From positions 2,680,467 to 2,744,466 of the forward strand of contig BDGG01000002.1 in the NCBI GenBank assembly GCA_001949185.1: DNA of 64,000 nt, in the 5' to 3' direction. Below are positions 46,429 through 59,968 of this stretch, piece after piece. The notes beneath the pieces were generated by a model. That model worked only from the letters and a program-made list of their open reading frames with translations, was not told the DNA's origin and did not search any database. Numbering within the stretch: position 1 is the first letter of the stretch; every line of letters begins with the position of its first letter. Both the position numbers and the translations under genes were made by a program. The DNA comes from Ramazzottius varieornatus. Its lineage: Eukaryota > Tardigrada > Eutardigrada > Parachela > Ramazzottiidae.

Positions 46429-47213
46429 CTACGGATACTTGGCATGAAAAAAGTCCAAATCGGGTTTCTCAGTTTTTGACATCGTGGCCTTGTTGTTGCG
46501 TGTTGTCATCGCATCTTCCCAACCTGGAGATGTGGATTTGTCGGCCCGTTTCTTCTCGTGCAAGGCACAAGAGACATTCGTTGTTGTAAGAGACGCCATC
46601 GCTGCCGCAAATGGGGAAGTACATCCGATTGCAGCCAATTCTTGGCTGATACTGCGAGCAATCAACCTACGAAGCAATGCTCGCGTAAACACGATCTTAG
46701 AAAAATGGAACGGATTCGCAAACTTTACCTTGTTGGAGTCGTCCACGCCGGCCGGCGGCTGGTCGTTCTGGATTTCCAGTGGTTGATCGCCGTTATTACA
46801 TTCACCTGAGAGAGAAAACACCGTTAACAAATGTCGGATCCCTTTCTACCCAGTGCCGAGCTGTAAAATGCCACGATAAAGAAATGTTACTAGAGCAAAC
46901 TCACCTTCATATTGGATAGTGATATCTTCCCGGTTGTTCTCCGCGTTGTCGTACTTTTTGACGCATAGCTCGCACAGGTTTGCGTAAGTCTTGTCGTTGC
47001 TTCCGCACAGCGGAATGAAGATTTTCGGACAACCGATTTTCATTTCCGGTTTACATTCCTGCCACACATGGAATAGACTTGTTGATCAGTTTCAAACATG
47101 GTATTAACACAACCGGAAGTGTTTGCTTCGTTGCTGCGACGTACCGGCTGGATGTTCCGCTTTCCGCTGACCACGCTCACCCCAACAATCAACACTGCGA
47201 AAGTCCAGAGCAT
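46429..47213 (-). CDS. Secreted Kazal-domain protein
   Basis: Exons 47213-47145, 47058-46905 and 46805-46429 give 199 residues with consistent phases. A signal peptide (MLWTFAVLIVGVSVVSG) leads into one Kazal domain: C-x7-C-x7-C-x10-C-x2-C and a last cysteine in YEGEC, with the family blocks IPLCGSNDKTYANLCELC and ITIQYEGEC. The reactive-loop position just after the second cysteine carries PKIF. Kazal domains inhibit serine proteases outside the cell; target specificity cannot be told. The carboxy part of about 120 residues has no recognised domain, and an open frame of similar length overlaps it on the plus strand (46484-46786), so this last exon is the weakest part of the model. It converges on the FReD gene 173 bases away. 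Confidence 0.78.
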
Positions 47214-48466
47214 TCTGATACCAACCGGATATTCACTACAGAGGTCGAGAAAGATCAGAAAATATGGGTCAACGATACGGGAAATTATGGATTGTTTATG
47301 GGCAGTTTATAGTTAGCAATGGGTCCTTGTTCTGGTTATATGGCATTTCAAGCCAAGCCTATGTTTCACCGAGTGTGTTGTCCGACTGTTTCACGCGGTT
47401 CACACACCTTCCACTGACTACTCTGTACATAGAACCGTGTTGTTTTTTCCGTGTACTTTGAACTAAACTGTTGACCATATCGTTACGATCAACAAAAAGT
47501 TGCCGGAACTTCTGTGTCGGTCAAGACTGACACATTTGCCGATAAGCTCTACTCGCAGAGATGAGTCAACTCGTAGAAAACTGCCACAGACGACGTACCG
47601 AGCGTGAAAGACGTGGACTCGACCACACTTCACCAATTCTGATAAAGAACTTTGGTGGCTTCGGCTGTTTGTTCTTCAAAACTAAAAATAATCCATCTGC
47701 TATGAAGAGAGCCAGTATGGAACGTGGGCAGATGAATTGAACCAGATCGTTGTTCGAAGCGGCGCACTTTTGCGTTGGTGTTAGCTGAGAGTGTGCGTCA
47801 CTTGGGTAAGCGAGCTAGCCAGCTCTTTTGCCCATGGCCCATACGTCCTGCAAGGAAAACGATCTAGTACAAGGGTGATTAAGGTTCGAATAATTGATGA
47901 AAACGGTGACCTAATGCAGTTGCCTGTGCTTCGGTCGCTGGGATATGTCAGAAGGCGGCACGAAGGCTGTTAGTGTCCCATAACACGAAACTTTGCATCT
48001 TTTATTGCTTATTGAGAGACTGGCCGTGTCGCGCCAGATCAAAGGCAATAAACTAACTGATCATCCCGCCATCCCGTAATGCGATGGAATGCATTAGGTA
48101 TGCTCGTCAATGACAACATCAACATAGCACTATGTCGGTAATTTGCCCAAGTGCATTCTGTTAAATTACTCCTCATCAATTCCAACACACTCTAGTTCCC
48201 CACTAAAACCAAACACCCCCGCCGCGATAACTTGGTTCGGGATCGAAGAGTCTACATAGGCCATTCCCATATGGTTGTACTACAGGAACATAAAATTCAA
48301 ACTCACTTGTGGTGTTCCCGGCTGGCTTTTCAAGTGTAGACCTGTCATGGTGCGACAGAATACGGGAAAACGCCATTCAGTCTGCTGACCTTATCATGTG
48401 CAAAAGCTCGGCCAACTTACACCCTTTTTGTTCGGAAGAAAAACTTTAATCCTTTCAAGTTTCGGA
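47214..48466. other. Intergenic with one hairpin repeat
   Basis: No gene is recognised between the divergent Kazal and TIAR genes. It contains the hairpin repeat at 47758-47807. No RRM-encoding exon for the TIAR gene could be found here. Confidence 0.4.
47758..47807 (-). repeat. CAAGTGGCGCAC hairpin repeat, copy 1
   Basis: About 50 bases; on the minus strand it begins CCCAAGTGACGCACACT and ends AAGTGCGCCGCTT. The arms are complementary. Homologous along its length to the copies at 49459, 53527 and 54843. Confidence 0.7.
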
Positions 48467-49803
48467 ATGAGTGATGCGGTTGGTATTTTCCCGCGCAAAC
48501 CTGACATCGGTAAGGTCGCGACGCTTCGCTGGTTGGAGCTCAACGATCGTACAGACAAGTCACTTAGCTTTGTCTACGTTGCACTAACGAGTATCTCTGC
48601 AAGTTCTTCGTTCAAAAACGGAAAAATTCGTTCTTGCCCTAGAAATCAGCGGAACAACTGCGCCTCATCAACTCTTCGTGGGAGACTTACCGCCCCATTT
48701 AACGGAGGACAATCTTCGGGACTACTTCTCCCCATATGGATCCATTCTGTAAGTCGACGTGCAAAAGCACTGAAATGTTCTGAAATGTTCTTCTCAGAGA
48801 CAGAGTAGTAGTAGTAATTCTCACTTGCCCGGCAGAGACTGTCGGGTTATTCGAGATCCGGTGTCCCAAAGATCCAAGTGCTTTGGATTTGTCCGCTTCG
48901 CCAAGAACGAAGACGCGGAAGAAGCCATTGCACAGACCAACGATGCCAGTATCGACGGCAAGAAAATCCGAACGAACTGGGCTTTCAAACGCGGACCCAC
49001 CCATCCTCTGTCCCATGAGCAGATCCTTGCTCAAGCTTCTGGCTACAACACAACGATTTATATCGGAGGACTCGGCCAGAATTTCAGTGGTACGTACCCC
49101 ATTAACGTTAGGACTCCTCCGAAAGCCTCTCTTCACTTCCCCATGTCAAGAACGGGGATTTACTTTCAGCGGACTTTGTCAGAGGAATGTGCGCAATGTA
49201 CGGCGGCCTTCTAGAAATTCGTCTCTTTCAAGAGAAAGGTTATGCGTTCGTTCGCTACGATAACCGTGACAGCGCTGCGGCTGCCATCTTGGGCATCCAT
49301 AACAGCGAAATCAACGGCCATTTAGTACGGTGTTCATGGGGAAAGGAGCCCAGGGATCCGTTCATCAACAAAGTAAGTCATTTTCAAGCAAATCTTTCGA
49401 CCATTTAATTTCTAGAACAAATGAGGGCAGAAAACCGAAACTTGCAAGATCCTCATCTCAAGTGGCGCGCGCCTCCACTCAGTACCGTTGAAATGTGCCT
49501 CACTTGATGCGATTTTCTTGTATGTTTCGTTGTCGACCTACAAGGGAATTTTCTCCGAGCTAACTCGTCACTTCCGGTCATAGATTGATTCAGGTTGGAT
49601 TTCTCTTCATGTAGATGACGAGGTCGCTGGCTAGGCTACCCAATAATGCCATGCTGGCACCTCAAGCAACATCAGGTCTTCCGACACAAGCTTGGCCCTT
49701 CTTACCGATGGTCCCAACTCATACCCAGGCCACTCAGATCGCTGCTAACATCGGGAACTACCACATTTCCTTCCCCTATGGCACACCATTTTACACCTAC
49801 TAA
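48467..49803 (+). CDS. TIA-1/TIAR-like RNA-binding protein, two RRMs
   Basis: Exons 48467-48509, 48643-48748, 48836-49089, 49170-49372 and 49615-49803 give 264 residues. The first RRM has RNP2 LFVGDL and RNP1 KCFGFVRF and ends in KIRTNWAFKR, matching RRM2 of TIA-1/TIAR (IRTNWATRK in vertebrates). The second has RNP2 IYIGGL and RNP1 KGYAFVRY and ends LVRCSWGKE, matching RRM3. A short Ala/Gln/Pro-rich carboxy tail follows. TIA proteins bind U-rich RNA, regulating splicing in the nucleus and stress-granule translation repression in the cytoplasm. RRM1 is not found, so this is either a shortened paralog or a gene whose 5' exons are remote; the first exon (14 residues) is the least certain. Confidence 0.87.
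49459..49507 (+). repeat. CAAGTGGCGCAC hairpin repeat, copy 2
   Basis: Lies inside the last intron of the TIAR gene. Begins CAAGTGGCGCGCGCC and ends GTGCCTCACTTGA; the arms pair imperfectly. Confidence 0.65.
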
Positions 49804-49988
49804 GTAACGCCATAATTCACGTCATTCCATTAATAATTTTCGCGGTTGACAAAATGTCTATTTCGTGGCTTTAATATTAATGGAGAATATTTTGCCGTAT
49901 CTTCATGTGATAAGAGGTGCCCCGAAAAAAACTGATATCAAAAAACGTATTTTCGCTACAAAGAATAAACCGACATACTTGAGTTACA

Positions 49989-51807
<1,819 letters not shown>

Positions 51808-52253
51808 GGTTCAGCTGATCCGTAAGCACAATCGAGATCTCAGATGGCCGTGGAGACGAGCAAATGTCGGATAAGTCGAGACAAAAGTAGGATAATCCAT
51901 CGAAAATAAAACGAAGTTTGCAGCTGCCATGAAACAGCATCCGTCCGTAATGTATGCCCGAAGCTTGGTGTTGGTACGCCTGACTCACCCCAGGCGTTAT
52001 TTACTCGTACGAGTCCAAACGTACAGTTACGTACGTGACGAAGCAGAATCGAGCTTCCAGCTTCCAAGCAGTACGAGTACACTTTCTGGAGACTGGAGAA
52101 CCGGAAGTGACTTCCTGTCCAGGCTGGTTTTATCGGCTTCAAACAATAAGGAACGTAAAACTAAAAAACCACCGATATGTACCAAAAACAACCGCCATGA
52201 GTGGATACATACTGTAACTCGTTTATCACAGCAGAAAAAGAGCAAGGAAGAAA

Positions 52254-55200
52254 TCACTCGAACGTGATGAGAATACCGGTATCCGTCAGAAATTCATCAT
52301 ATTCATTGCGGAATCTTTCAGGGACAAAGGAACTCAACATTACGGAGACCTTATTTATTTTCATGCTAGTCGAAAAGCTCTTTATGACCTTGATCGTATC
52401 TTTAAGGCTTGTCGACGTCCCGCTCTTCAGTGGCCGAAGTACTCCAATCAGCCTCTTGAATTCTTGCTGGTCCAGGACAGACTTCATCGAAGTGACGATA
52501 TCCGAAATTTCTTCATCTTTGGGAGTTCTATCCGTTACCCGTGGGGCACTGACTACGTTAACGAAGCCGGTTGGCACTCCCGGAACTTGACTAGGTTTAT
52601 CGGTAATTTCGGAAGTGTCGAGGGCGAAGAGGATAGGCTTCACGGTCAGCTTCCTTTGCGCACGAGGAGCTATCGGTGTGGACGTGGAAGTGGGAGAGAA
52701 CGACCATGCCTTTGGTATGGACGATAGCTGAGAGGCCTACAAAATCACAAACAACTATTCGCCATCCAAGCAAAGTAATGATCGAGAATTCTGCGGCGTT
52801 TTCGACATCAGTTCAACATGCCCTTTAACGAAGCAAGCTTATCTTCCCTAATAGACGAACTGAACAACTTTCTGATGCCGTTTCGCGTTCAAATTTTGTC
52901 AATCTTTGTCGAAATTTCGTTTGGCTGTTCAGCACACGCGCCTGACCTTACTGTTGGCATGGACAAGACTGTGGACAGCCGGTCGAAAGCGGCAATGACC
53001 AGCAATATCCAACGTGCGTTGTCGCTTTCGCCTGGCTGCCAACTGTTGTTCATGCCAACAGTTGGGTCAGATGCGTGTACTAGAAGCATATGAACAAAAC
53101 GATTAACTCCCAACATTTTGTAGGATATTTCCATACAGTCGTACTGGTCAACGCTACGAAAATGAAATTGGTTACCGTTATGGTTGTTGCGGTAGCTTTT
53201 CCGCCAAACGCAACTTCCTTCTGGGCAGGTTGCGTCTTTCCCATAGCGTCAAAAACTGAGCCAGGACCTAACGTCCTCGCCAATCGTTCAGGCTTTTGCG
53301 AGGAGTACATGTCCAAGACGTCGTCATCTCCCGTCAACTGCGCAGACGAGGCTTCACTAAAACATCCCACGGCACTGGAACAGAAGTTGTTATCCGGCGA
53401 GCATTGTCGCTTCTTGCCTGCAACACAAGAACCACTAACTCTCTATTAAACAGCTACCGCGGAGAAAGACACCAATCGTATGAAAACGGAACGTCGGAAA
53501 AATTATGACTCCCCAGATCGTCATTGCAAGTGGCGCACCGGCACTAGCTGAAGCGTGCGCCACTGGAGAAATTGATCTAAGTGAGTTCATCAGACGACGT
53601 TTTAAATATCAAGAGCTGTCAAGGATGTCAAAAGAAAGCGGCTTCTGGTTCAGACCCCACTGTACTGAATTCTTCGTACTCTGAGTATTCGGTTCATTTT
53701 GCGCGGTGTCTCGAAACACCGTCACCATCGGTTGTCTGTCCGATCGGTCAAGGAAAAAGGCCGACAGCGCCCTCTTGGACACGGGAAAGGAGTAGTTCCG
53801 GACGGCGTTCCGCAGCCAGCCACTCAGCTGCTTCTTGCTGCTGTCCTGTTCGAAGCGACAATCGCTGAGGATGCAGGCACCGAAGTCGTCAGCGTGGCGG
53901 ATGGCTCGACCCAGGGACTGGTTGACGGCTGACCATGCTTCACGATTGTACCATTCGTTGGAGGAGAGAGTCTTGGTGGCTGGATTGCGGAAGGACTGGT
54001 CCAAGTACTCCATCTTGACTCGGATTCGCGGCTCGAACTTGTTCGGGTAGGGCAGTCCGGTAATGATAACACCACGAGCACAAACATCAGGAAAATCCAC
54101 ACCTACAAAAAGTCGTCATAAGAATAACTTTCGAAATATAAATATTCGCAGTGCTTCCGAAGTCCAAATGTCGATCACTCTACTAAATAGCGAAAAAACT
54201 GGCAGCACATAAGTTAAGCTGGACAGAAAAAATGACTTTTCCGATTCTATACTTTCTATAGAGAAAGAAACGTAGACAATCGTCCATTACAACGGCTCCA
54301 ATGACTGAATGTGAGCCGTACTATACCCGCAAGAAAACATCTACTGTGGCATCTTGTACAGCTTACCCTCGCTAATTTTTCCGCGGCAGACGCCGAAGAA
54401 CGCCGCTCCCTTCCCTCCCGCTTTATTCAGCTCGAAGTACTGCTTCAGTTGCCCAGTGAACTCGGTTCTATCTGTAGATTCCACGAAGCACTCTTTTCTC
54501 TTTTCCATGTCGTCCCAGACTTCCTGGGCTTTCCACGTGTCTACACAGTCTGTCATGGCCCGGTAGGACGAGAAGAAGATCAGCACACCATCGGGTATAA
54601 CGTCAAGAAAGTTCACGATACCCCGTCCCAATGATCTCCGGTAAGCCACTGACTCTCTATTCTTGAATGACGACGTCCACTCGACATTGTCGGGTCCTTT
54701 TCCGACCACACCGACCCAAACTTGGCTACCTACAACATAAAAAAAACTCCGTGAAACGTTCGACAATGCCAATTCAGAGGTGTAAACATTGTCATGAAGG
54801 CTTACAGGAGCACTGTAAACAAACTCGACAACATCGCTTCCCCAAGTGGCACACGCTTCCAGCCAATGTCACCGAAAGTGTGCGCCGCTTGAGAAAACTA
54901 TCTGGTCGACTCTGTTTGTAAAGCTTGCATACTAGTATCTCACTTCAAATTAAAAAATTGTCAAACTTCCTATTAATTTTTCGTTCTGTTTTCCTCACCG
55001 CACCAAAGAAAGAATTTCCAAGAATCTAATTTTCCAAAACTCTAGGGCAGTCTAATTATGACAATGAAGATTTTCTAGAAAGTAGGCGTACTTTTGATGA
55101 TATGAGGGTTGAACAACTGGACATTGAACGGCACCATCAGCTCTTTCAACAGCGGTTCAACCGGCGAAAGCGTCCCCGACGTAATCAGCAAGGAATGCAC

Positions 55201-57102
55201 TCCGGACGCCACAACCGTCTTCATGGTGAATCCAGGCGAGAGACACCATACCGAAAGGACCCTCGACTGCTTGGTCGTAAGGCTCGTTTCCGCATTCCAT
55301 CCCTCGCCCCGTATCTTCTTCCTCACATCTTCCACCCGCATGTACACACGAAAGAAGGTATGCGAGTCTTTCTTGGCGTCTTGAAACGCCACTCCGAGAA
55401 GATCAAAGAACTTCTGGACGGCTAAGGCCGAATGCGGCTGCAGCGCCGCGCTTTCGTCTTTCTCACTTTCCCTTGTCAAATTCTCCAGCGTCGCCCACAA
55501 CATCCCCCACTGATTCTGCCCCTCTTTCTCCCCGACATTCGCCTTCTGGAAGAGCTCAGTAAGGTACGGTAAAGGTTTAACGATGCCTGAGTTGGAGTCT
55601 GCCGAGAGGGAGACAGCTTCGAAAGATTTCTCGAAGTCTAGAAGAGCACGTTTCAACTCGGCAATTTCATGCAATGTGATGCTCAATTGATTGCCTTGTC
55701 CGTTGATTGTCTGCGTCTGTTCTTGCGCTTCCGCTTGGCTTGTTTTATCGCCTGATCGAACTAAATGAACGAGTATTCTGTTTATCTCTTTGATGGCTAC
55801 TGCGAGATCTATGGAAGAGATCTCATACGAGTAGCTTTCCTCACAGACTTTGCCAACGTTGTGGCCTTCGTCGAGAATGACGACGGCGTTCTGGAGTTCG
55901 AGCTTCATGGTCCTTCGGATGGACGGGTCGAATATGTAGTTGTATGGCATGAATACGATGTCGGCTGTTTTCTCTGTGCTTTTCGAGAGAAAGTACGGAC
56001 AAACGGTGTGACGCTTGCCGTAGGAGATCAGTTCTTCGATGTCGGACACTGGATTCAGCGCGAGACTGTCCATCTTCTCTTCCAGGTTCATGTAGTACTT
56101 GCAGCGACGAGCTTTGACTTTGTCCCGACATGCTCGGTTCTTGGCGGGGTTGTTGGGAAGTCTCTGGACGTCCTCGTGGATGCACATCTGCTCTCTCGAT
56201 CCTAGTACGGATACTTTAGACCTGCAAAACGTGAGCAATCAAATCAAGGATCTACCAAAAGCCCACTGACAGTGAATTCGACAGGTAGACACACAGGAAT
56301 AGAATCCACGATGCCAGCATGGAGCTACATTACAGACTGCTATGTTTTCTATAAGGACTGCCATCCTATCACCAGTCAGCATGCCATGAGCGAGACCATA
56401 TGGCGAGCTGCACGGTTTTCCATATGGCAAGCTGCACGGTTTTCCATATGGCGAGCTGCACGGTTTTCCATATGGCGAGCTGCACGGTTTTCCATATGGC
56501 GAGCTGCACGGTTTTCCATATGGCGAGCTGCACGGCTCTGCCTAACAAGCGCATGACGTAATCGCATAAGCCGACAAACCAGCACTGGAGCGCAAAGTTC
56601 ATACTGACGTCATGCGTCGAAATCAACACTGCACTGGAAATCGTTGCTCGCGTTGAAACTTCGTACCATCTGTTTCTCGCCAGCCCCTCACTTCCAGAAA
56701 CCCTGACAAACATCCACGAAAGACCTACTTGTTGTAGCCTGTTCTTTTGAGTTCCTGCATGACTTGAACGAGTTGGGAATGTGTCCGCGAAGCGTAGATG
56801 ATGCGAGGGTGTTCCGAGCTGCGGACGTCCTCTATACGCTGTTGCCTCCGTCTGGCTTCAGGACCAGCCTGTGTGCTCGCATTAGTCATTAAGGTAGGAG
56901 GATTGGACTTCATGTGAGCTTGTAGCCACGCGAGAGATGCGCAGAGCAGACAGAGCGTTTTACCCGTTCCGGTGGGACTTTCCAAAAGAGCATTGGACTT
57001 CGTCTGCAGCGCTTCGATAACTTTTTCCATGTAGTTGATCTGAATTTCGTACGGCTCAAACGGAAAGTTCACCTCGATCCCCCGAATTACCGTCCGTGTC
57101 AT
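52254..57102 (-). CDS. RTEL1: Regulator of telomere elongation helicase 1 (RTEL1), iron-sulphur DNA helicase
   Basis: Exons 57102-56729, 56221-55092, 54729-54367, 54102-53661, 53356-53176 and 52736-52254 sum to 990 residues with matching phases; the two before the last junction are less certain. Motifs in order: Q-motif region PFEPYEIQ, Walker A ESPTGTGKT, SRTHSQLVQV, then LGSREQMC and three further cysteines (ACRDK, RRCKYY, HTVCPYF) that ligate the 4Fe-4S cluster. Next come DEGH (motif II), SGTLSP, NPHIIK...QVWVGVV, GKISEGVDF, GLPYP and motif VI QSLGRAIRH. The last exon holds a helical, harmonin-like block as in the RTEL1 carboxy end; no PIP box or RING was found. RTEL1 is a 5'-3' helicase that dismantles T-loops, D-loops and G-quadruplexes in the nucleus. 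Introns carry several repeats, listed separately. Confidence 0.93.
52933..53080. repeat. Inverted repeat in RTEL1 intron 5
   Basis: Arms of about 47 bases: left ACACGCGCCTGACCTTACTG continuing TTGGCATG, right its inverted partner (CATGCCAACAGTTGGGTCAG, then ATGCGTGTA). Loop about 50 bases. Probably a small MITE. Confidence 0.7.
53527..53567 (+). repeat. CAAGTGGCGCAC hairpin repeat, copy 3
   Basis: In RTEL1 intron 4. CAAGTGGCGCAC pairs with GTGCGCCACTGG across a 16-base loop; the shortest and most perfect copy. Confidence 0.75.
54843..54893 (+). repeat. CAAGTGGCGCAC hairpin repeat, copy 4
   Basis: In RTEL1 intron 2. Begins CAAGTGGCACACGCTTCC and ends GTGTGCGCCGCTTGA. Reads through its length like the reverse complement of copy 1. 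Confidence 0.7.
56398..56545 (+). repeat. 24-bp minisatellite, 6 copies, in RTEL1 intron 1
   Basis: Unit CATATGGCGAGCTGCACGGT followed by TTTC, tandemly repeated with almost no variation (one A for G in copy 2, a divergent end in the last). Confidence 0.93.
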
Positions 57103-57217
57103 CTCTCACGTCTTTTCCACCTAAAAGGATCAGAACGGCAAAACAGGCAAAGATCTTAAAATTAGCGCCAAACAAAAACTAAAGGAAATTCAATAAAATC
57201 CAGTTTTCAACACTTGA

Positions 57218-57841
57218 GACTAGTGCTGGCAACGATAAGGTATACCGATATCGTATCGAAACATATCGAATCTTTGCGATAAAATATGCGGCAGATATCG
57301 TATCAAAAATATCGATATGATACTCATATCGAGCAAAGCAATAAAATATTCGGCGCTATCGTATCGCGTCATATCGATATTTTCGAAATATCGGTATTTC
57401 GCTGAATGGCAAACTCGCCAGCGATATATCGTTTACAGAAGACCACGGTTGATTTCAAAGACTTGATTTTGGCCATGGTGTACCGAGCACACTCCGCCCA
57501 TTCGGTTCTGGTACTAATTCTGTCCAGGTTTGCATGTGTTTGAAGTCTTGGTATAGTCATGTCTTTGCTGTATCCGACGCTTTTGATCTTAATAATACTT
57601 TATGTGGAAATCGGCTTCTTGAGTTTTGGGGCTTGAACTAGTGGAATTCCGAAAAACTTAAAATTCCAGAAATGTCCATATATCGCTGCGATGACACAAT
57701 ATATCGAAAATACGGTATCGAAAAAATAACGTATCGAAATATCGACATCGGATGAATATCGAAGTCCGCAATAAAATATCCGTCCATATTATATCGAAAA
57801 ATATCGTATCGAATTTTCTCGTATTTTTGCCAGTGCTAGTC
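57218..57841. mobile_element. hAT-type MITE, about 624 bp
   Basis: Terminal inverted repeats GACTAGTGCTGGCAA and TTGCCAGTGCTAGTC, with flanks ACACTTGA and ACACTTCG (6 of 8 matching) fitting an aged 8-bp hAT target duplication. The interior is dominated by ATATCGATA and CGTATCGAAA words in both orientations, which makes many palindromes. Sits 116 bases upstream of the RTEL1 start. Confidence 0.72.
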
Positions 57842-57894
57842 ACACTTCGTTCGATTAAACAGTATAGGAATATGAGTTTTACGATCTTCTTACA

Positions 57895-58320
57895 TACACG
57901 CGGCTGGCATAATTGTTGCGATGGACAAAATTATGGGGAGTGCAAGCTTGCGGCAATTTAACGCAAAGAATGTTATATCGGAACAGAAACTGGCCATGTG
58001 ACGTCAGGAAGTGAATATTTCACAGTGCGCTCCTTTCGTACGGTATCATTCCAAGTTCTGTGTTCTTTCATGAGTTGTTTTTCCAATCTCGAGAAACTTT
58101 ACCTTGTAAAATGGCGGAATATCTCAAGAGCAAGAGGCGCCGAAAGTATACCGTGGAAAGTCTGAAAGATGCAATTCGCGCAGTGGCAAACGGGATGCCA
58201 GTTGTATGGTGAAAGCCAGTTCTGTTTCAATCGTAAGCGAACACAGCTGGCGAAGCCGCTGTTTCGGAAATGACTTCCCCATAATTTTGTCCATCCCCAA
58301 AATTAGGGCAGCCGCGTGTA
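57895..58320. mobile_element. MITE, 426 bp, with long terminal inverted repeats
   Basis: The left end TACACGCGGCTGGCATAATT continues to GATGGACAAAATTATGGGGAGT. The right end is its inverted partner ending CAGCCGCGTGTA, with arms of about 47 bases. Flanking TA suggests a Tc1/mariner-type site. Non-coding. Confidence 0.78.
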
Positions 58321-59968
58321 CTAACAATGCCCATTTCTCAGTGTGACGCTGCCCGCTTCTCCAAGTCCAAGTTTTAATTTTCCGAGTTTTAATTTTCCGA
58401 ACTCTCTTTCTGTCGTCTTTTCGTTCACAAAATTATGTGTGCACGAAAGTTCCGTGGCTTCGGTAACATTAAAACAGAGTTTGGACAGAGAAGGAAAGTT
58501 CCCTTGCTCTGTTCATACACGCATCAGAGATATTACAATACATATCAATAAGGACCCGATTTGAAATCTTGGTGGAGTGAAGCGTGATCAGTCCAGTCAG
58601 CGAATTGGACTTGGCGCGTCAAGCGATCCGAGCTACCCGCCTCTCCCACATTGCGCCACTTGACTTCCGCTCTCGTTCCTTCTCGAAATCCATCATGTTC
58701 TCGACCGAAACTAGCATTGAAGTTAGGAAGAGATAATTGTCTTCCCCAAACTATCGCCAGAAAAAGCGAAAGAAGTCCGGGCTTTATCCAGTAGACGGCT
58801 AAATAACAGGCTCCGCGAATTCCGCTGCCCTGCTGAACTCGCGCGGCGTAATATTCGTTTTATGCTAATATTCTATGCCGGAAGTGAGCAAACCGCGAAA
58901 CGGTTTCTGCACAGAAACTGACACAGTATAAAATCATGAGATTATCTATTCAGAGCCGAAACGTGACTTGCGAAACAGGTCTATTAGATGGTCCCAGGTC
59001 GTGGCATATTATATTAAGATTAGATTAGAGATCCGGCAGCCCGAGCTTATTAAATCAAAATTATGTTATTTCTTAATACCCTCATGCCAACATCACTACT
59101 CTCCGGCAAGGCGGGGTTTAGCAGCACATCAGTGGGCGTGAGAGTCTGATACTACCGTCGACGCATTCTAAGCGGTGTTATTTTACATTGCAATAAAAAT
59201 AATAAAAAGTCACGTACTAACGTTAATTCTACGTGATCAGCTGACGGCAAGAAAAATCAATTACTGCTGACGAATTTCAATTATTAAGATTACAATACGA
59301 TTTGCAGGTTCATGAGTCCGGCGATCCACCTGCATACTCGCAATGCTCATTGCTGAAGGCGATGCTGTCTACTTTTCCAGGTTCTGTTTTGCGCTTTCGA
59401 ACGCTCGGTGTGTCGAATTCGTCGAATTTTGATGTCGAATTTTTATCTATTTGTTGCTATATCTGGAGATTTGGTCAAACGATGAAAGTATGTAAGGAGG
59501 AAAGTACGCCAAAGCGATGTTGGGACTGAGGAGCAAAGTTCCCTTGCTCTGTTGACACACGCACCAGAAATATTAAAATATATTATATTAAGCAGTCGAC
59601 GAAACAAGTTGATATATTAACATCATATTAGAGGCTCCGAGGTCGCGGCATCCTAATTTACATATACTGTTATCCATTTATTTTCACTGTATGCTCTGGT
59701 AATCGCCGGGTTTCGACCCAAAATTGGTTGAAACTTGTCCCAAAATTCATAAATGTTGTCTAGGTGTTGCGAACGTGGCCGTTTTTTCAGTTTTTTATTT
59801 TGCAGTTCAGAATTTGTTTCCGAACCTATATGTCGCCTGTATGTTTCATAATGCGACTCATTACCTAGCAAACTAGCAAATAATTTGCGCAGTTCCGTTT
59901 TGCTGACCTCTATGGTAGTTACGTCTGGGTTTTGAGTTAACTGTGTGCGACCTTGATAAGGCAACAAA
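58321..59968. other. Gene-poor stretch with dispersed direct repeats
   Basis: No gene is recognised. A segment of about 52 bases (AAAGTTCCCTTGCTCTGTT and on through ACACGCA.CAGA.ATATT) occurs at 58492-58545 and again at 59532-59583. The segment 59010-59097 recurs at 62219-62306. Confidence 0.5.
59010..59097 (+). repeat. Direct repeat flanking the Helitron remnant, left copy
   Basis: Shares with 62219-62306 the series TATTAAGATTA, TCTGGCAGC or TCCGGCAGC, TATTAAATCAAAATTAT, ATACCCT and CA.CACT in the same order and orientation. Confidence 0.55.

Noticed and set aside
46484-46786. Plus-strand frame opposite the last Kazal exon
   Set aside because: It reads somewhat like protein but starts at GTG, lacks flanking splice sites or a leader, and overlaps the phased minus-strand model. 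Kept only as a doubt about that exon.
58608-58673. tRNA-like stretch with a GTGGCGCAAT word
   Set aside because: It resembles an A box, but no B box or acceptor stem follows. It is better explained as a divergent copy of the CAAGTGGCGCAC hairpin.
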